Below are positions 19,169 through 29,887 of a DNA stretch of 43,774 nt, piece after piece. This DNA comes from Enterobacter mori LMG 25706. GTDB lineage: Bacteria; Pseudomonadota; Gammaproteobacteria; Enterobacterales; Enterobacteriaceae. Within the stretch, counting starts at the first letter, position 1. Every line of letters begins with the position of its first letter. The DNA is taken from the NCBI RefSeq assembly GCF_000211415.1, contig NZ_GL890781.1, forward strand, positions 13,008 through 56,781, given 5' to 3'. The position numbers were made by a program, and so were the translations under genes. Below the pieces are notes generated by a model. That model had not been told where the DNA came from. It searched no databases and worked only from the letters and a program-made list of their open reading frames with translations.

Positions 19169-21712
19169 ATGAGCAAAGTCAGACTCGCTATCATCGGTAA
19201 CGGCATGGTCGGCCACCGCTTTATTGAGGATCTTCTCGATAAAGCCGACGCCGACCGTTTCGATATTACCGTGTTCTGTGAAGAACCCCGCAAGGCGTAC
19301 GACCGCGTGCACTTGTCTTCCTACTTCTCCCATCATACCGCCGAAGAGCTCTCTCTGGTGCGTGAAGGTTTCTACGAGAAGCATGGCGTAAAAGTGCTGG
19401 TGGGCGAACGCGCTATCACCATCAACCGTCAGGAAAAAGTGATCCACTCCAGCGCCGGGCGTCCGGTTTTTTACGACAAGCTGATCATGGCGACGGGCTC
19501 CTATCCGTGGATCCCGCCTATCAAAGGCTCGGAAACGCAGGATTGCTTCGTTTATCGTACCATTGAAGACCTCAACGCCATTGAATCCTGCGCCCGTCGA
19601 AGCAAGCGCGGCGCGGTGGTCGGCGGCGGACTGCTGGGTCTGGAAGCGGCTGGCGCGCTCAAAAACCTCGGCGTTGAAACCCACGTTATCGAATTTGCCC
19701 CGATGCTGATGGCCGAACAGCTGGACCACATGGGTGGTGACCAGTTGCGCCGTAAAATCGAAAGCATGGGCGTGAAGGTTCACACCAGCAAGAACACCAA
19801 AGAGATCGTGCAGGAAGGCACAGAAGCGCGCAAAACCATGCGCTTTGCCGACGGCAGCGAGCTGGAAGTGGACTTTATCGTCTTTTCCACCGGTATTCGT
19901 CCGCGCGACAAGCTGGCGACCCAGTGCGGCCTTGCCGTGGCGCAGCGCGGCGGGATCATGATTAACGATGCCTGCCAAACCTCCGATCCGGATATCTACG
20001 CCATCGGCGAATGCGCCAGCTGGAACAACCGCGTTTACGGTCTGGTCGCGCCGGGTTACAAAATGGCGCAGGTCGCCGTTGACCACATTCTCGGCACCGA
20101 AAACGCGTTTACCGGCGCAGACATGAGCGCCAAGCTGAAGCTGCTGGGTGTGGACGTAGGCGGTATTGGCGATGCGCACGGTCGTACCCCGAATTCCCGC
20201 AGCTACGTCTACCTCGACGAAAGCAAAGAAGTCTACAAACGCCTCATCGTCAGCCAGGACAACAAAACCCTGCTCGGTGCGGTACTGGTGGGCGATACCA
20301 GCGACTTCGGCAACCTGCTCCAGCTGGTGCTGAACGCCATCGAGCTGCCGGAGAACCCGGACGCGCTGATCCTCCCGGCGCATGCCTCCAGCGGCAAGCC
20401 GTCTATCGGGGTGGATAAACTGCCCGACAGCGCGCAGATTTGCTCCTGCTTCGACGTCACCAAAGGCATGCTGATTTCCGCCATCAACAAGGGCTGCCAC
20501 ACCGTGGCGGCGCTGAAAGCGGAAACCAAAGCCGGTACCGGCTGCGGCGGCTGTATTCCGCTGGTCACTCAGGTGCTGAACGCCGAGCTGGCGAAACAGG
20601 GAATCGAAGTGAACAACAACCTGTGCGAGCACTTCGCGTATTCTCGCCAGGAGCTGTACCACCTGATCCGCGTGGAAGGCATCAAGTCCTTCGACGAACT
20701 GCTGGCGAAGCATGGCCAGGGCTACGGCTGTGAAGTGTGTAAACCGACCGTCGGCTCCCTGCTGGCCTCCTGCTGGAACGAATACGTGCTCAAGCCGGAA
20801 CACACGCCGCTGCAGGACACTAACGACAACTTCCTGGCGAACATTCAGAAAGACGGGACCTATTCCGTTATCCCACGTTCCGCCGGTGGCGAAATCACGC
20901 CAGAAGGGCTGGTGGCCGTGGGCCGTATCGCCCGTGAATTTAACCTGTACACCAAAATCACCGGCTCCCAGCGTATCGGCCTGTTTGGCGCTCAGAAGGA
21001 CGACCTGCCGGAAATCTGGCGTCAGCTGATTGAAGCGGGCTTTGAAACTGGCCACGCGTATGCCAAAGCGCTGCGTATGGCGAAAACCTGCGTGGGCACC
21101 ACCTGGTGCCGCTACGGCGTGGGCGACAGCGTGGGCTTCGGCGTGGAGCTGGAGAACCGCTACAAAGGCATACGCACCCCGCACAAAATGAAGTTTGGCG
21201 TCTCCGGCTGTACCCGTGAATGTGCGGAAGCGCAGGGTAAAGACGTGGGGATCATCGCCACCGAGAAAGGCTGGAACCTGTACGTCTGCGGCAACGGCGG
21301 GATGAAGCCACGCCACGCAGACCTGCTGGCCGCGGATCTTGACCGCGACACGCTGATTCAGTATCTCGACCGCTTCATGATGTTCTACATCCGCACCGCC
21401 GATAAGCTGACCCGTACCGCTTCCTGGCTGGATAACCTGGAAGGCGGCATCGACTACCTGAAGTCCGTCATCATCGACGATAAGCTGGGCCTGAACGAAC
21501 AGCTGGAAGCCGAAATGGCTCGCCTGCGAGAGGCGGTGATCTGCGAGTGGACTGAAACCGTGAACACGCCTGCGGCACAGACGCGCTTCAAACACTTTAT
21601 CAACAGCACCCAGCGCGACCCGAACGTGCAGGTAGTGCCGGAGCGTGAACAGCATCGCCCGGCAACGCCGTATGAACGCATCCCAGTGACGCTGGTGGAG
21701 GAAAACGCATGA
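19169..21712 (+). CDS. nirB: NirB, NADH-dependent nitrite reductase large subunit
   Basis: 847 residues, same length as E. coli NirB. Cytoplasmic enzyme that reduces nitrite to ammonium with NADH. Order visible: N-terminal FAD/NAD-binding reductase (I-I-G-N-G-M-V-G-H; second G-G-G-L-L-G-L-E near residue 150), BFD-like [2Fe-2S] cysteines (I-C-S-C-F-D and T-G-C-G-G-C-I-P around 427-466), then the sulfite/nitrite reductase domain with siroheme-[4Fe-4S] cysteines in T-C-V-G-T-T-W-C and G-C-T-R-E-C. Stop overlaps the nirD start (ATGA). Anaerobic, nitrite-responsive promoter directly upstream. Confidence 0.98.
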   Translation: MSKVRLAIIGNGMVGHRFIEDLLDKADADRFDITVFCEEPRKAYDRVHLSSYFSHHTAEELSLVREGFYEKHGVKVLVGERAITINRQEKVIHSSAGRPVFYDKLIMATGSYPWIPPIKGSETQDCFVYRTIEDLNAIESCARRSKRGAVVGGGLLGLEAAGALKNLGVETHVIEFAPMLMAEQLDHMGGDQLRRKIESMGVKVHTSKNTKEIVQEGTEARKTMRFADGSELEVDFIVFSTGIRPRDKLATQCGLAVAQRGGIMINDACQTSDPDIYAIGECASWNNRVYGLVAPGYKMAQVAVDHILGTENAFTGADMSAKLKLLGVDVGGIGDAHGRTPNSRSYVYLDESKEVYKRLIVSQDNKTLLGAVLVGDTSDFGNLLQLVLNAIELPENPDALILPAHASSGKPSIGVDKLPDSAQICSCFDVTKGMLISAINKGCHTVAALKAETKAGTGCGGCIPLVTQVLNAELAKQGIEVNNNLCEHFAYSRQELYHLIRVEGIKSFDELLAKHGQGYGCEVCKPTVGSLLASCWNEYVLKPEHTPLQDTNDNFLANIQKDGTYSVIPRSAGGEITPEGLVAVGRIAREFNLYTKITGSQRIGLFGAQKDDLPEIWRQLIEAGFETGHAYAKALRMAKTCVGTTWCRYGVGDSVGFGVELENRYKGIRTPHKMKFGVSGCTRECAEAQGKDVGIIATEKGWNLYVCGNGGMKPRHADLLAADLDRDTLIQYLDRFMMFYIRTADKLTRTASWLDNLEGGIDYLKSVIIDDKLGLNEQLEAEMARLREAVICEWTETVNTPAAQTRFKHFINSTQRDPNVQVVPEREQHRPATPYERIPVTLVEENA

Positions 21713-22035
21713 GCCAGTGGATAAACATTTGCGATATTAACGACATTATCCCCGCCACCGGCGTATGTGCGCTTATGGGCAGCGAGCAGGTCGCGATTTT
21801 CCGCCCTCGCCACGATGAACAGGTTTATGCCATCAGCAATATTGACCCTTTCTTCGAGGCCAGCGTGCTCTCCCGCGGATTGATTGCCGAGCATCAGGGT
21901 GAACTGTGGGTTGCCAGCCCGCTGAAAAAGCAGCGCTTCAGCTTAACTGACGGACGCTGCATGGAAGATGAAAATGTCTCCGTGAAGCACTACGACGCCC
22001 GCGTGAAGGACGGTAAGGTGCAGTTGAAAGGCTAA
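21709..22035 (+). CDS. nirD: NirD, nitrite reductase small subunit
   Basis: 108 residues. Rieske-like fold protein without the iron-ligand Cys-His pairs, required with NirB for nitrite reduction. Start overlaps nirB by four bases. In E. coli nirC follows; here the next gene is cysG. Confidence 0.96.
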   Translation: MSQWINICDINDIIPATGVCALMGSEQVAIFRPRHDEQVYAISNIDPFFEASVLSRGLIAEHQGELWVASPLKKQRFSLTDGRCMEDENVSVKHYDARVKDGKVQLKG

Positions 22036-22170
22036 TCCCCCGCCTTTTCAATACGAAAAGCTTATGACCCCTTATGGGTAACGGCAGGAAAAACCGTATG
22101 TTCTGTGCGATTCCTGCTGTTATCCTGACGTCAATTATTACCCCCTCCATGAATGCTGCGAGGTAACGTC

Positions 22171-23544
22171 GTGGATCACCTGCCGATTTTTTGTCAATTA
22201 CGCAACCGCGACTGCCTGCTCGTGGGCGGCGGCGACGTGGCTGAACGCAAAGCGCGCCTGCTGTTAGAGGCTGGCGCCCGACTCACCGTCAACGCCCTCG
22301 ACTTCGCCCCACAGTTTGAGGTCTGGGCTCAGGAAGGGATGCTCACGCTGGAACAGGGTGAGTTTAATGAATCCCTGCTGGATACCTGCTGGCTGACCAT
22401 CGCTGCGACGGATAACGATGAAGTGAACCAGCGCGTCAGTGACGCCTGCGAAGCGCGCCGTATCTTCTGTAACGTGGTGGATGCGCCGAACGAGGCCAGT
22501 TTCATCATGCCGTCGATTATCGACCGTTCGCCGCTGATGATCGCAGTGTCGTCCGGCGGTCGCTCGCCGGTTCTCGCCCGCCTGCTGCGGGAAAAGCTGG
22601 AGGCCGTGCTGCCCCAGCATCTTGGTCAGATAGCCCATTACGCCGGGCAGCTTCGTACCCGCGTGAAGCAAACTTTCTCCACCGTGGGCGAGCGTCGCCG
22701 CTTCTGGGAGAAATTCTTTGTTAACGACAGGCTGGCACAGTCTCTGGCGAATCAGGACGCGAAAGCCGTTGAAGAGACGACCGAACAGCTGCTAAGCGAA
22801 CCGCTGGATCACCGCGGTGAAGTGGTGCTGGTGGGCGCAGGTCCCGGCGATGCAGGTTTGCTGACGCTGAAAGGGCTGCAGCAGATCCAGCAGGCCGATA
22901 TCGTGGTTTACGATCGCCTGGTCTCCGATGACATTATGAATCTGGTGCGCCGCGACGCCGACCGCGTGTTCGTCGGCAAACGCGCGGGCTACCACTGCGT
23001 GCCCCAGGAGGAGATCAACCAGATCCTGCTGCGTGAAGCGCAAAAAGGTAAGCGTGTGGTGCGCCTTAAGGGCGGCGATCCGTTTATCTTTGGCCGGGGC
23101 GGCGAAGAGCTGGAAACCCTGTGCAACGCGGGCATTCCGTTCTCTGTCGTGCCGGGCATTACGGCGGCGTCCGGGTGTTCAGCCTACTCTGGCATTCCGC
23201 TGACCCACCGTGATTACGCCCAGAGCGTGCGTCTGGTGACGGGGCACCTGAAAACCGGCAGCGAGCTGGACTGGCACAACCTGGCTGCCGAAAAGCAGAC
23301 GCTGGTGTTCTATATGGGGCTTAACCAGGCCGCGACTATTCAGGCGAAACTGCTGGAACACGGCATGGAGGCAGATATACCCGTCGCGCTGGTGGAAAAC
23401 GGTACCGCCATTACGCAGCGCGTGGTGGATGGTGTGTTGACGCAGCTTGGTGAACTGGCGCAGCAGGTAGAGAGTCCGGCGCTGATTATTGTTGGCCGTG
23501 TGGTTGAACTGCGCGAAAAACTCAACTGGTTCTCTAATCACTAA
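22171..23544 (+). CDS. cysG: CysG, siroheme synthase (multifunctional)
   Basis: 457 residues with a GTG start at 22171, behind GAGG at seven bases; the longer open frame from 22153 lacks a ribosome site and the E. coli protein begins at the same D-H-L-P-I-F. N-terminal half: precorrin-2 dehydrogenase/ferrochelatase (V-G-G-G-D-V-A near 18, Asp104, Ser128). C-terminal half: uroporphyrinogen-III methyltransferase (G-A-G-P-G-D-A-G-L and G-D-P-F-I-F-G-R-G). It makes siroheme for NirB and sulfite reductase, which explains its place in the nir operon. Confidence 0.97.
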   Translation: MDHLPIFCQLRNRDCLLVGGGDVAERKARLLLEAGARLTVNALDFAPQFEVWAQEGMLTLEQGEFNESLLDTCWLTIAATDNDEVNQRVSDACEARRIFCNVVDAPNEASFIMPSIIDRSPLMIAVSSGGRSPVLARLLREKLEAVLPQHLGQIAHYAGQLRTRVKQTFSTVGERRRFWEKFFVNDRLAQSLANQDAKAVEETTEQLLSEPLDHRGEVVLVGAGPGDAGLLTLKGLQQIQQADIVVYDRLVSDDIMNLVRRDADRVFVGKRAGYHCVPQEEINQILLREAQKGKRVVRLKGGDPFIFGRGGEELETLCNAGIPFSVVPGITAASGCSAYSGIPLTHRDYAQSVRLVTGHLKTGSELDWHNLAAEKQTLVFYMGLNQAATIQAKLLEHGMEADIPVALVENGTAITQRVVDGVLTQLGELAQQVESPALIIVGRVVELREKLNWFSNH

Positions 23545-23686
23545 CGCATATCCGCCCTTCTTCGAGTAGTCCTTAACCGGACTACTCCCCTGTTACCGCT
23601 GTCGATAACATACCGCCCTGAAATGGAACTTTTCCATTTATTCCCTCGTGTTACATCCAATTTAAGTTTCAAGACAAGGAATGCGT

Positions 23687-23857
23687 ATGTTCAAACTGGC
23701 AAAAGCCGCCGTTCTGGTTGGCCTGTTATCGACTCTGACCGCCTGCACCGGTCACGTGCAAAACACCAAAAATAACTGCAGCTATGATTACCTGCTGCAC
23801 CCGGCGATCTCCATTTCGAAGATCATCGGTGGCTGCGGCCCGGCGGCGCAGCAGTAA
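23687..23857 (+). CDS. yhfL: YhfL, small lipoprotein
   Basis: 56 residues, too short for many gene finders. Signal peptide with lipobox L-T-A-C (Cys20), so it is probably lipidated; the mature part contains N-C-S-Y-D-Y-L-L-H-P as in E. coli YhfL. Two ATG codons are in frame (23681, 23687); AAGGA lies one base before the first but seven before the second, favouring 23687. Function unknown. Followed by a clear terminator. Confidence 0.9.
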   Translation: MFKLAKAAVLVGLLSTLTACTGHVQNTKNNCSYDYLLHPAISISKIIGGCGPAAQQ

Positions 23858-23873
23858 GCGATTTTCAGGCGTA

Positions 23874-23900
23874 AAAAAACCGGGGATTTCCCGGTTTTTT
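23874..23900 (+). terminator. yhfL rho-independent terminator
   Basis: A-tract, stem CCGGG/CCCGG with loop GATTT, then six Ts. The flanking A and T tracts make it work in both directions. Confidence 0.9.
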
Positions 23901-23922
23901 AGTTTTGGTGGTGCGGCCTGAT

Positions 23923-23956
23923 GCCCTCACCCTGGCCCTCTCCAACAGGGAGAGGG
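23923..23956 (-). repeat. Dispersed palindromic intergenic repeat, copy 2
   Basis: Same unit as copy 1 in opposite orientation: tail GCCCTCACCCTGG then hairpin CCCTCTCC-AACA-GGGAGAGGG with a one-base difference. Between the convergent yhfL and trpS. Confidence 0.9.
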
Positions 23957-23966
23957 AATAAACCCT

Positions 23967-23992
23967 AAAAACGGTAACGTGGTTACCGTTTT
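23967..23992 (-). terminator. Bidirectional terminator after trpS
   Basis: Stem ACGGTAAC (23971-23978) with GTTACCGT (23982-23989), loop of three, A-tract on one side and T-tract on the other. Ends the aroK-trpS operon on the minus strand. Confidence 0.88.
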
Positions 23993-24000
23993 GCTTTTAC

Positions 24001-25005
24001 CTAAGGTTTCGCGACAAATCCAATTGCTTCGTACACCGCTTTCAGGGTTTCGGACGCGCGCGCGCTGGCTTTTTCCGCGCCGTCTTTCATAACCTTCTGC
24101 AGGAAGGCTTCGTCGTTGCGATAGCGGTTATAGCGCTCCTGAAGCTCGGTCAGCATGCCGGAAACGGCGTCTGCCACTTCACCTTTCAGGTGACCGTACA
24201 TTTTGCCTTCGAAGTGCTGCTCCAGCTCAGGAATGCTCTGGCCGGTGACACCGGAGAGGATATCCAGCAGGTTGGAGACGCCCGCTTTGTTCTGCACGTC
24301 GTAGCGCACAACAGGCGGCTCGTCGGAATCGGTCACCGCACGCTTGAGCTTTTTAACCACCGATTTCGGGTCTTCCAGCAGGCCGATAACGTTGTTGCGG
24401 TTATCATCTGACTTGGACATCTTCTTGGTCGGCTCCAGCAGCGACATTACGCGCGCACCGGATTTTGGAATGAACGGCTCTGGCACTTTAAACACATCGC
24501 CGTAAATCGCGTTGAAGCGCTGGGCGATATCACGGCTCAGCTCAAGGTGCTGCTTCTGGTCTTCACCCACCGGCACCTGGTTGGTTTGATACAGCAGGAT
24601 GTCAGCCGCCATCAGCACCGGATAGTCAAACAGACCGGCGTTGATGTTTTCAGAGTAGCGCGCGGATTTATCCTTGAACTGGGTCATGCGGCTCAGCTCG
24701 CCGAAATAGGTGTAGCAGTTCAGCGCCCAGCCCAGCTGTGCGTGCTCTGGCACATGAGACTGAACGAAGATGGTGCTCTTCTCTGGATCGATACCGCAGG
24801 CCAGATATAAAGCCAGGGTATCCAGCGTGGCTTTGCGCAGCTTCTCAGGATCCTGACGCGCGGTAATCGCATGCAGATCGACGATGCAGTAAATGCAATG
24901 GTAGTCATCCTGCATGCTGACCCACTGACGTAACGCACCCATGTAGTTACCAATGGTCAATTCACCTGACGGCTGTGCGCCACTAAAAACGATGGGCTTA
25001 GTCAT
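24001..25005 (-). CDS. trpS: TrpS, tryptophanyl-tRNA synthetase
   Basis: 334 residues, class-I aminoacyl-tRNA synthetase charging tRNA-Trp. HIGH-type motif T-I-G-N near residue 17 and K-M-S-K-S near 195 are both visible. Starts 8 bases inside gph, last gene of the operon, ended by the hairpin downstream. Confidence 0.98.
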   Translation of the reverse strand: MTKPIVFSGAQPSGELTIGNYMGALRQWVSMQDDYHCIYCIVDLHAITARQDPEKLRKATLDTLALYLACGIDPEKSTIFVQSHVPEHAQLGWALNCYTYFGELSRMTQFKDKSARYSENINAGLFDYPVLMAADILLYQTNQVPVGEDQKQHLELSRDIAQRFNAIYGDVFKVPEPFIPKSGARVMSLLEPTKKMSKSDDNRNNVIGLLEDPKSVVKKLKRAVTDSDEPPVVRYDVQNKAGVSNLLDILSGVTGQSIPELEQHFEGKMYGHLKGEVADAVSGMLTELQERYNRYRNDEAFLQKVMKDGAEKASARASETLKAVYEAIGFVAKP

Positions 25006-25759
25006 TATTCAATTCCTGATGTTCACTGTGCGAAAGCCCGAGTGCGGGCAACAAATCTTTGAAGTGGTCGAACACGACATCCGGCTCACTCAGCGTGATG
25101 GCCTCACCGTAGTTGTAGCCATAGGTTAATCCCACGGAAGGACAGCCTGCCGCTCTGGCAGCCAGAATATCATTACGGGAATCACCGACAAAGAGCAGCT
25201 CCGCAGGCGTTAAGGATAATTTTCCTGCCACCAGCAGAAGCGGTTCCGGGTGCGGCTTTTTGTTCTGCACGTCGTCGCCGCCCACAATCACGGAGAAATA
25301 CTTCGCGATATCCAGCGCTTCCAGAAGCGGTTCGACAAACGGCGTCGGCTTGTTCGTCACCAGACCCAGCGGGATGCCTTTGGCGTGAAGTGCGCTCAGC
25401 GTTTGTTCAACATCCGGGAACAGGAAGCTGCCCTCTTCAACGGTCTCTTCGTAGAAACGATCGAACAGTTTACGCAGAATACGCAGCTGCTCATCTTTAG
25501 GAATGTCGGCGTGATCGACGCTCGGTTTACCCTGCGCAGCACGCTGCGATGCGCGTTCCTGACGAGCCCAGGTCAGGGCGCGATCCATCAGCACATCTGC
25601 GCCGTTGCCAATCCACGTTACCACGCGCTCTTCGCCCGCAACGGGTAATTCGAGAGCATACAGCGCCTGATCGACGGCGCTCGTTAAGCCAGGCGCGCTG
25701 TCGACCAGCGTGCCGTCGAGGTCAAATGCTATACCCCGGGTTGCCTGCAATTTATCCAT
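24998..25759 (-). CDS. gph: Gph, phosphoglycolate phosphatase
   Basis: 253 residues, HAD superfamily. Motif I F-D-L-D-G-T near residue 13, motif II V-T-N-K, motif IV G-D-S-R-N-D. It removes 2-phosphoglycolate formed in DNA repair of 3'-phosphoglycolate ends. Overlaps rpe upstream and trpS downstream by 8 bases each. Confidence 0.97.
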   Translation of the reverse strand: MDKLQATRGIAFDLDGTLVDSAPGLTSAVDQALYALELPVAGEERVVTWIGNGADVLMDRALTWARQERASQRAAQGKPSVDHADIPKDEQLRILRKLFDRFYEETVEEGSFLFPDVEQTLSALHAKGIPLGLVTNKPTPFVEPLLEALDIAKYFSVIVGGDDVQNKKPHPEPLLLVAGKLSLTPAELLFVGDSRNDILAARAAGCPSVGLTYGYNYGEAITLSEPDVVFDHFKDLLPALGLSHSEHQELNND

Positions 25760-26429
25760 GACTTACCTTCGCCAGTTCACGGCGCATTTCATCAATGACT
25801 TTTTTGTAATCCGGTTGGTCGAAAATCGCAGAGCCTGCAACGAACATATCCGCGCCCGCAGCCGCAATTTCACCAATGTTATTTACTTTCACGCCGCCAT
25901 CCACTTCCAGACGAATATCGTAACCTGACTCGTCAATACGACGGCGCACTTCACGCAGTTTATCGAGCGTCTGAGGAATGAACGACTGGCCGCCAAAGCC
26001 CGGGTTAACGGACATCAGCAGGATCACGTCCAGCTTATCCATCACGTAGTCGAGATAGCTCAGCGGCGTAGCCGGGTTAAAGACCAGGCCCGCTTTACAG
26101 CCGTTCTCTTTGATCAGCTGCAGCGTGCGGTCAACGTGTTCGGAGGCTTCCGGGTGGAAAGTGATGATACTGGCGCCCGCCGCGGCGAAATCAGGCACGA
26201 TGCGATCAACCGGTTTTACCATCAGGTGCACGTCAATCGGTGCGGTAATGCCGTAGCTACGCAGCGCCTTGAGCACCATAGGACCGATGGTCAGATTGGG
26301 AACGTAGTGGTTATCCATAACGTCAAAATGGACGACATCCGCGCCAGCCGCCAGTGCGTTGGCGGTGTCTTCACCCAGGCGGGCAAAATCGGCCGACAGA
26401 ATTGAGGGAGCAATCAAAAACTGTTTCAT
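25752..26429 (-). CDS. rpe: Rpe, ribulose-phosphate 3-epimerase
   Basis: 225 residues from ATG 26427-26429. TIM-barrel enzyme of the pentose phosphate pathway interconverting ribulose-5-P and xylulose-5-P. Visible: [16 protein letters not shown] and E-V-D-G-G-V with the metal and catalytic residues. A second ATG two codons upstream (26435) abuts the AAGGAG, so the inner one with 6-base spacing is preferred. Confidence 0.97.
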   Translation of the reverse strand: MKQFLIAPSILSADFARLGEDTANALAAGADVVHFDVMDNHYVPNLTIGPMVLKALRSYGITAPIDVHLMVKPVDRIVPDFAAAGASIITFHPEASEHVDRTLQLIKENGCKAGLVFNPATPLSYLDYVMDKLDVILLMSVNPGFGGQSFIPQTLDKLREVRRRIDESGYDIRLEVDGGVKVNNIGEIAAAGADMFVAGSAIFDQPDYKKVIDEMRRELAKVSHG

Positions 26430-26470
26430 CCGCATCTCCTTGAAATGTATTTACCGGCGGGCAAAACGGC

Positions 26471-27283
26471 TCAGGGGCGATAAAGAGCCAGGAGTTCGTC
26501 CACCTTTTTACGTGTGCCGCCGTTGCTGCTAATGCTACGCCGCACCTTGACCTGAAAATGCTTCGCGGCTTTGTACCATTCGCGCGTATCAGGGGTATCG
26601 TGATTCGAAATTAACACCGGAATTCTTTTGCTGACCAGCTTTTCCGCCATCTCCGCCAGACGCGCCTGCTCGGCAGGGCTGAAGCTGTTGGTGTGATAAG
26701 CGGTAAAATTCGCCGTCGCAGAGAGCGGGGCGTAAGGCGGGTCGCAGTAGACGACCGAGTTTACGCCAGCCAGCTCCATGCACTCCTCATAGGAGAGACA
26801 GTGGAATTCTGCATTCTGCGCTTTTTCAGCAAAGTGGTACAACTCATCCTGCGGGAAGTAAGGACGCTTGTAGCGACCAAACGGCACGTTAAATTCACCG
26901 CGCAGATTATACCGGCACAGGCCGTTGTAGCCATGGCGGTTGAGGTAGAGGAACAACAGTGCGCGACGGAACGGCTCCTGGCTCTGATTAAACTCAGTGC
27001 GGAACTGATAGTAAACGTCAGGATGGTTGTTCTCAGGGGTAAACAGCTTCCGCGCCTCTTCCACATACTCATCGGTACGCAGCTTAACAATGTTATAGAG
27101 GCTGATAAGGTCGCTGTTGATATCCGCCAGGATATAACGAGAAAAATCGGTATTCAGGAATACCGATCCAGCGCCCACGAAGGGCTCGATAAGACACTCG
27201 CCTTTCGGCAGGTGCTTTTTAATATCGTCGAGCAGGGGGTATTTCCCCCCTGCCCATTTCAGAAAAGCGCGATTTTTTTTCAT
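26471..27283 (-). CDS. dam: Dam, DNA adenine methyltransferase (GATC)
   Basis: 270 residues; the E. coli enzyme has 278, the difference being a shorter C-terminal tail after L-L-A-L-Y. AdoMet motif F-L-K-W-A-G-G-K at the start, catalytic D-P-P-Y near residue 182. Methylates adenine in GATC for mismatch repair, SeqA-controlled replication and gene regulation. Lies between damX and rpe as in E. coli. Confidence 0.97.
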   Translation of the reverse strand: MKKNRAFLKWAGGKYPLLDDIKKHLPKGECLIEPFVGAGSVFLNTDFSRYILADINSDLISLYNIVKLRTDEYVEEARKLFTPENNHPDVYYQFRTEFNQSQEPFRRALLFLYLNRHGYNGLCRYNLRGEFNVPFGRYKRPYFPQDELYHFAEKAQNAEFHCLSYEECMELAGVNSVVYCDPPYAPLSATANFTAYHTNSFSPAEQARLAEMAEKLVSKRIPVLISNHDTPDTREWYKAAKHFQVKVRRSISSNGGTRKKVDELLALYRP

Positions 27284-27350
27284 GCTGACTAACTGATTAC
27301 ACCTTCTCCGGCTGTGGAGAAAGCTCCGACAGCATCCTGCGCTTTAAACA

Positions 27351-28649
27351 TTACTTCAGATCGGCCTGCACCTGATGAATCGGCTTCGCCCACGGGTTCT
27401 TCGCCTGGACATCAGCGGGCAGCGTTGCAACGGCGCGTTTCGCTTCATCTTTAGAAGCATAAACACCGCTCACCAGCACATACCACGGCTGCCCGTTGCG
27501 GGTCGTCTGATAAACAACGTAGTTTTTCAGATTTGATTTCTTCGCCCAACCGTTGAGGTTGTCATAGTTAGACGAACTGCTCAGCTGCAGGGTGTAATTG
27601 CTGGATGGCGCAGATTTCAGAGAACCCACGTTGCCTGCCGTTTTACCTGCTGCTGCGCTGGAAGTGGTTGCCGTTGCAGTTGGTGCTGCCGTCGCTGCAG
27701 GTACCGTCGTGGTTGCTGTCGCTTTTGGCGCTGCTGTTGCCGCTGGCGCTTTCACCGGCTCGCTCACTGCAGGTTTGGTCTGCGCTGGCGCTTTCACTTC
27801 AGGCGCTTTAGCCACAGTCTGCGGCTTGCTTTCACGCTTCGGCTCAATCACGGCCTGTTTGCGTTCCTGACGCGGTGCAGTCTGCGTCTGGCGCGGTTTG
27901 GTTTCCGTTGTCGACGCGGTTGCCGTTGCTTGCGGTTGTGCATTGCTACCGCGAATCGGCGCGACGGTTGCAGGTTCAGTTGGCAGGGTAGAGTTGACCA
28001 CCACGTTGTTCATCTGATCCTGGTTCTGAGGCTGCGTCAGTGCGTTGTTCAGATCGCCCTGAACCTCTACACGCTGCTGGCCCTCTGGCGTAGCAGTTGC
28101 CTGCCCTTCGGTCGGGGTAGAAGAGACTGGCGGCAAAGACACATCCTGCGGAGTCGTTGTATTACCCGCAGTCTGCTCTGCAGACGTGGTACCCGGTGCA
28201 GGCTGCGCACCGTTTGCCTGGTCGGTCGCATCGTTACCTGACAGGTTGATGCTCTTCTCGGTAGAAGCCGTCTGATCGGCTGAATTCGTTGAGGGTGCTT
28301 TCAGCGCGGAACCAATGCCGACAATCAGCAGCAGCAGTACCAGAACGCCCAGCCCCATCATGATGTACTGGCGGGAAGCCGGTTTCGCCGCTACCGCTTT
28401 TTTACGTTTACGCGGGCGACGCTCTACAGGCTCTTCGTCCATTGAATCTTCTTCGGACTCATAATCCTCTTCTTCTCGCTCATCACGCGCGTTACGGCTG
28501 CGTGAAGGGCGACGATCGTCTGCATCCAGATCAACATCGTCAAAGTTGATCTGCGGCTCGTTATCACGTTCTGAAGATTGACGAGAACGACCAGTACGAC
28601 GATCGCTGGGATCGGGTTTCAGCTCGTCTTCTGGTTTGAATTCATCCAT
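27351..28649 (-). CDS. damX: DamX, cell-division SPOR-domain protein
   Basis: 432 residues. Charged N-terminal cytoplasmic part (acidic/Arg-rich), one membrane span around residues 92-112, a long low-complexity Ala/Thr/Pro/Lys periplasmic linker, and a C-terminal SPOR domain (about 345-430) that binds denuded septal peptidoglycan. Bitopic inner-membrane protein at the division ring. The linker is variable between genera. Confidence 0.95.
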   Translation of the reverse strand: MDEFKPEDELKPDPSDRRTGRSRQSSERDNEPQINFDDVDLDADDRRPSRSRNARDEREEEDYESEEDSMDEEPVERRPRKRKKAVAAKPASRQYIMMGLGVLVLLLLIVGIGSALKAPSTNSADQTASTEKSINLSGNDATDQANGAQPAPGTTSAEQTAGNTTTPQDVSLPPVSSTPTEGQATATPEGQQRVEVQGDLNNALTQPQNQDQMNNVVVNSTLPTEPATVAPIRGSNAQPQATATASTTETKPRQTQTAPRQERKQAVIEPKRESKPQTVAKAPEVKAPAQTKPAVSEPVKAPAATAAPKATATTTVPAATAAPTATATTSSAAAGKTAGNVGSLKSAPSSNYTLQLSSSSNYDNLNGWAKKSNLKNYVVYQTTRNGQPWYVLVSGVYASKDEAKRAVATLPADVQAKNPWAKPIHQVQADLK

Positions 28650-28741
28650 TTAACACCCCACTCAAAGGCTTATGCCAACGACTTTGCATTTCACCTGAAG
28701 CTAAACGACCACCGGTAACAGTGGCCTGACCTTTCTAGTTG

Positions 28742-29830
28742 TTACGCCTGCTGACAATCAGCGATAGCGCCAAGAACGACATCGTGCGGCACTCCGCCGC
28801 GCATTTCACTCTTCCCTATTGCAAGCGGGAGTACCAAACGCATCTCACCTGCCAATACTTTTTTATCGCGCATCATGTGGGGTAGATACGCCTGCGCAGA
28901 CATCTCCTGCGGCCCTGTCACTGGTAACCCGGCACGTTCAAGCAGCGCAATAATGCGCGCTGTCTCTTCCGGTTTGAACTGACCCAGGCGCTCAGACGCA
29001 CGCGCAGCCATGACCATACCGGCCGCGACCGCTTCGCCATGAAGCCAGTTGCCGTAGCCCATTTCCGCTTCGATCGCGTGACCAAACGTATGCCCCAGAT
29101 TCAGTAAAGCACGTAAGCCCGTTTCGCGCTCGTCTGCTGCAACGACTTCTGCTTTCAGCTCACAACAACGACGAATACAGTACGCCAACGCTGGCCCGTC
29201 AAGGCGCAGCAGGGCATCCATATTCTCTTCCAGCCAGGTGAAGAACTCACCGTCAAGAATAATGCCGTATTTGATCACTTCTGCAAGACCAGACGCCAGC
29301 TCACGCTCAGGTAAGGTTTTCAGACAGTCGAGATCCACCACCACCGATGCCGGCTGGTAGAATGCGCCAATCATGTTTTTACCGAGCGGATGGTTGACGG
29401 CGGTTTTGCCACCAACAGAAGAGTCGACCTGTGACAGCAAGGTCGTTGGGATCTGAATAAAGCGCACGCCACGTTGATAGCTGGCGGCAGCAAAGCCTGT
29501 AAGATCGCCTACAACACCGCCGCCGAGGGCGAGCAGTGTCGTATCGCGACCGTGCGGTTTTTGCAGAAGTGCGGTAAAGACGGTATCAAGCACCGTCAGG
29601 CTTTTATACTGCTCGCCATCGGGCAGAATCACACTGTCGACCTTCACGCCCGCCTGCTCAAGCAGGTGGCGCACGCGGTCAAGATAAAGCGGAGCCAGTG
29701 TCTCATTGGTGACCAGCATCGTCTGATCACCCGCTTTCAGTGGTAAGAAGGAAGCTGGGTCGTTAAACAAACCAGCCGCGATGGTGATAGGGTAACTACG
29801 TTCCCCGAGAGTAACTGTAATCCTCTCCAT
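28742..29830 (-). CDS. aroB: AroB, 3-dehydroquinate synthase
   Basis: 362 residues, as in E. coli. Second step of the shikimate pathway, NAD- and metal-dependent. Visible: [12 protein letters not shown] near 105-116 and the zinc-ligand regions E-V-I-K-Y-G and G-H-T-F-G-H-A-I-E. 57 bases after aroK. Confidence 0.98.
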   Translation of the reverse strand: MERITVTLGERSYPITIAAGLFNDPASFLPLKAGDQTMLVTNETLAPLYLDRVRHLLEQAGVKVDSVILPDGEQYKSLTVLDTVFTALLQKPHGRDTTLLALGGGVVGDLTGFAAASYQRGVRFIQIPTTLLSQVDSSVGGKTAVNHPLGKNMIGAFYQPASVVVDLDCLKTLPERELASGLAEVIKYGIILDGEFFTWLEENMDALLRLDGPALAYCIRRCCELKAEVVAADERETGLRALLNLGHTFGHAIEAEMGYGNWLHGEAVAAGMVMAARASERLGQFKPEETARIIALLERAGLPVTGPQEMSAQAYLPHMMRDKKVLAGEMRLVLPLAIGKSEMRGGVPHDVVLGAIADCQQA

Positions 29831-29887
29831 GACGCGACATCCACCTTAAATGCTTTTACCCGCAGGCGAGTGTATATAAAGCCAGAA

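Noticed and set aside
19040..21655. 871-codon open frame on the minus strand opposite nirB
   Set aside because: It mirrors the codon pattern of nirB, is rich in His/Gln/Val/Ala as antisense shadows are, and has no ribosome site or recognisable domain.
22561..22566. CysG Arg131 in S-S-G-G-R-S-P-V where E. coli has Thr
   Set aside because: This position varies among siroheme synthases; Ser128 and the G-G and S-P residues are kept.
26471..26500. Dam shorter at the C-terminus than in E. coli
   Set aside because: Only the variable tail after the conserved L-L-A-L-Y is missing; all catalytic motifs are present, so not a truncation of note.
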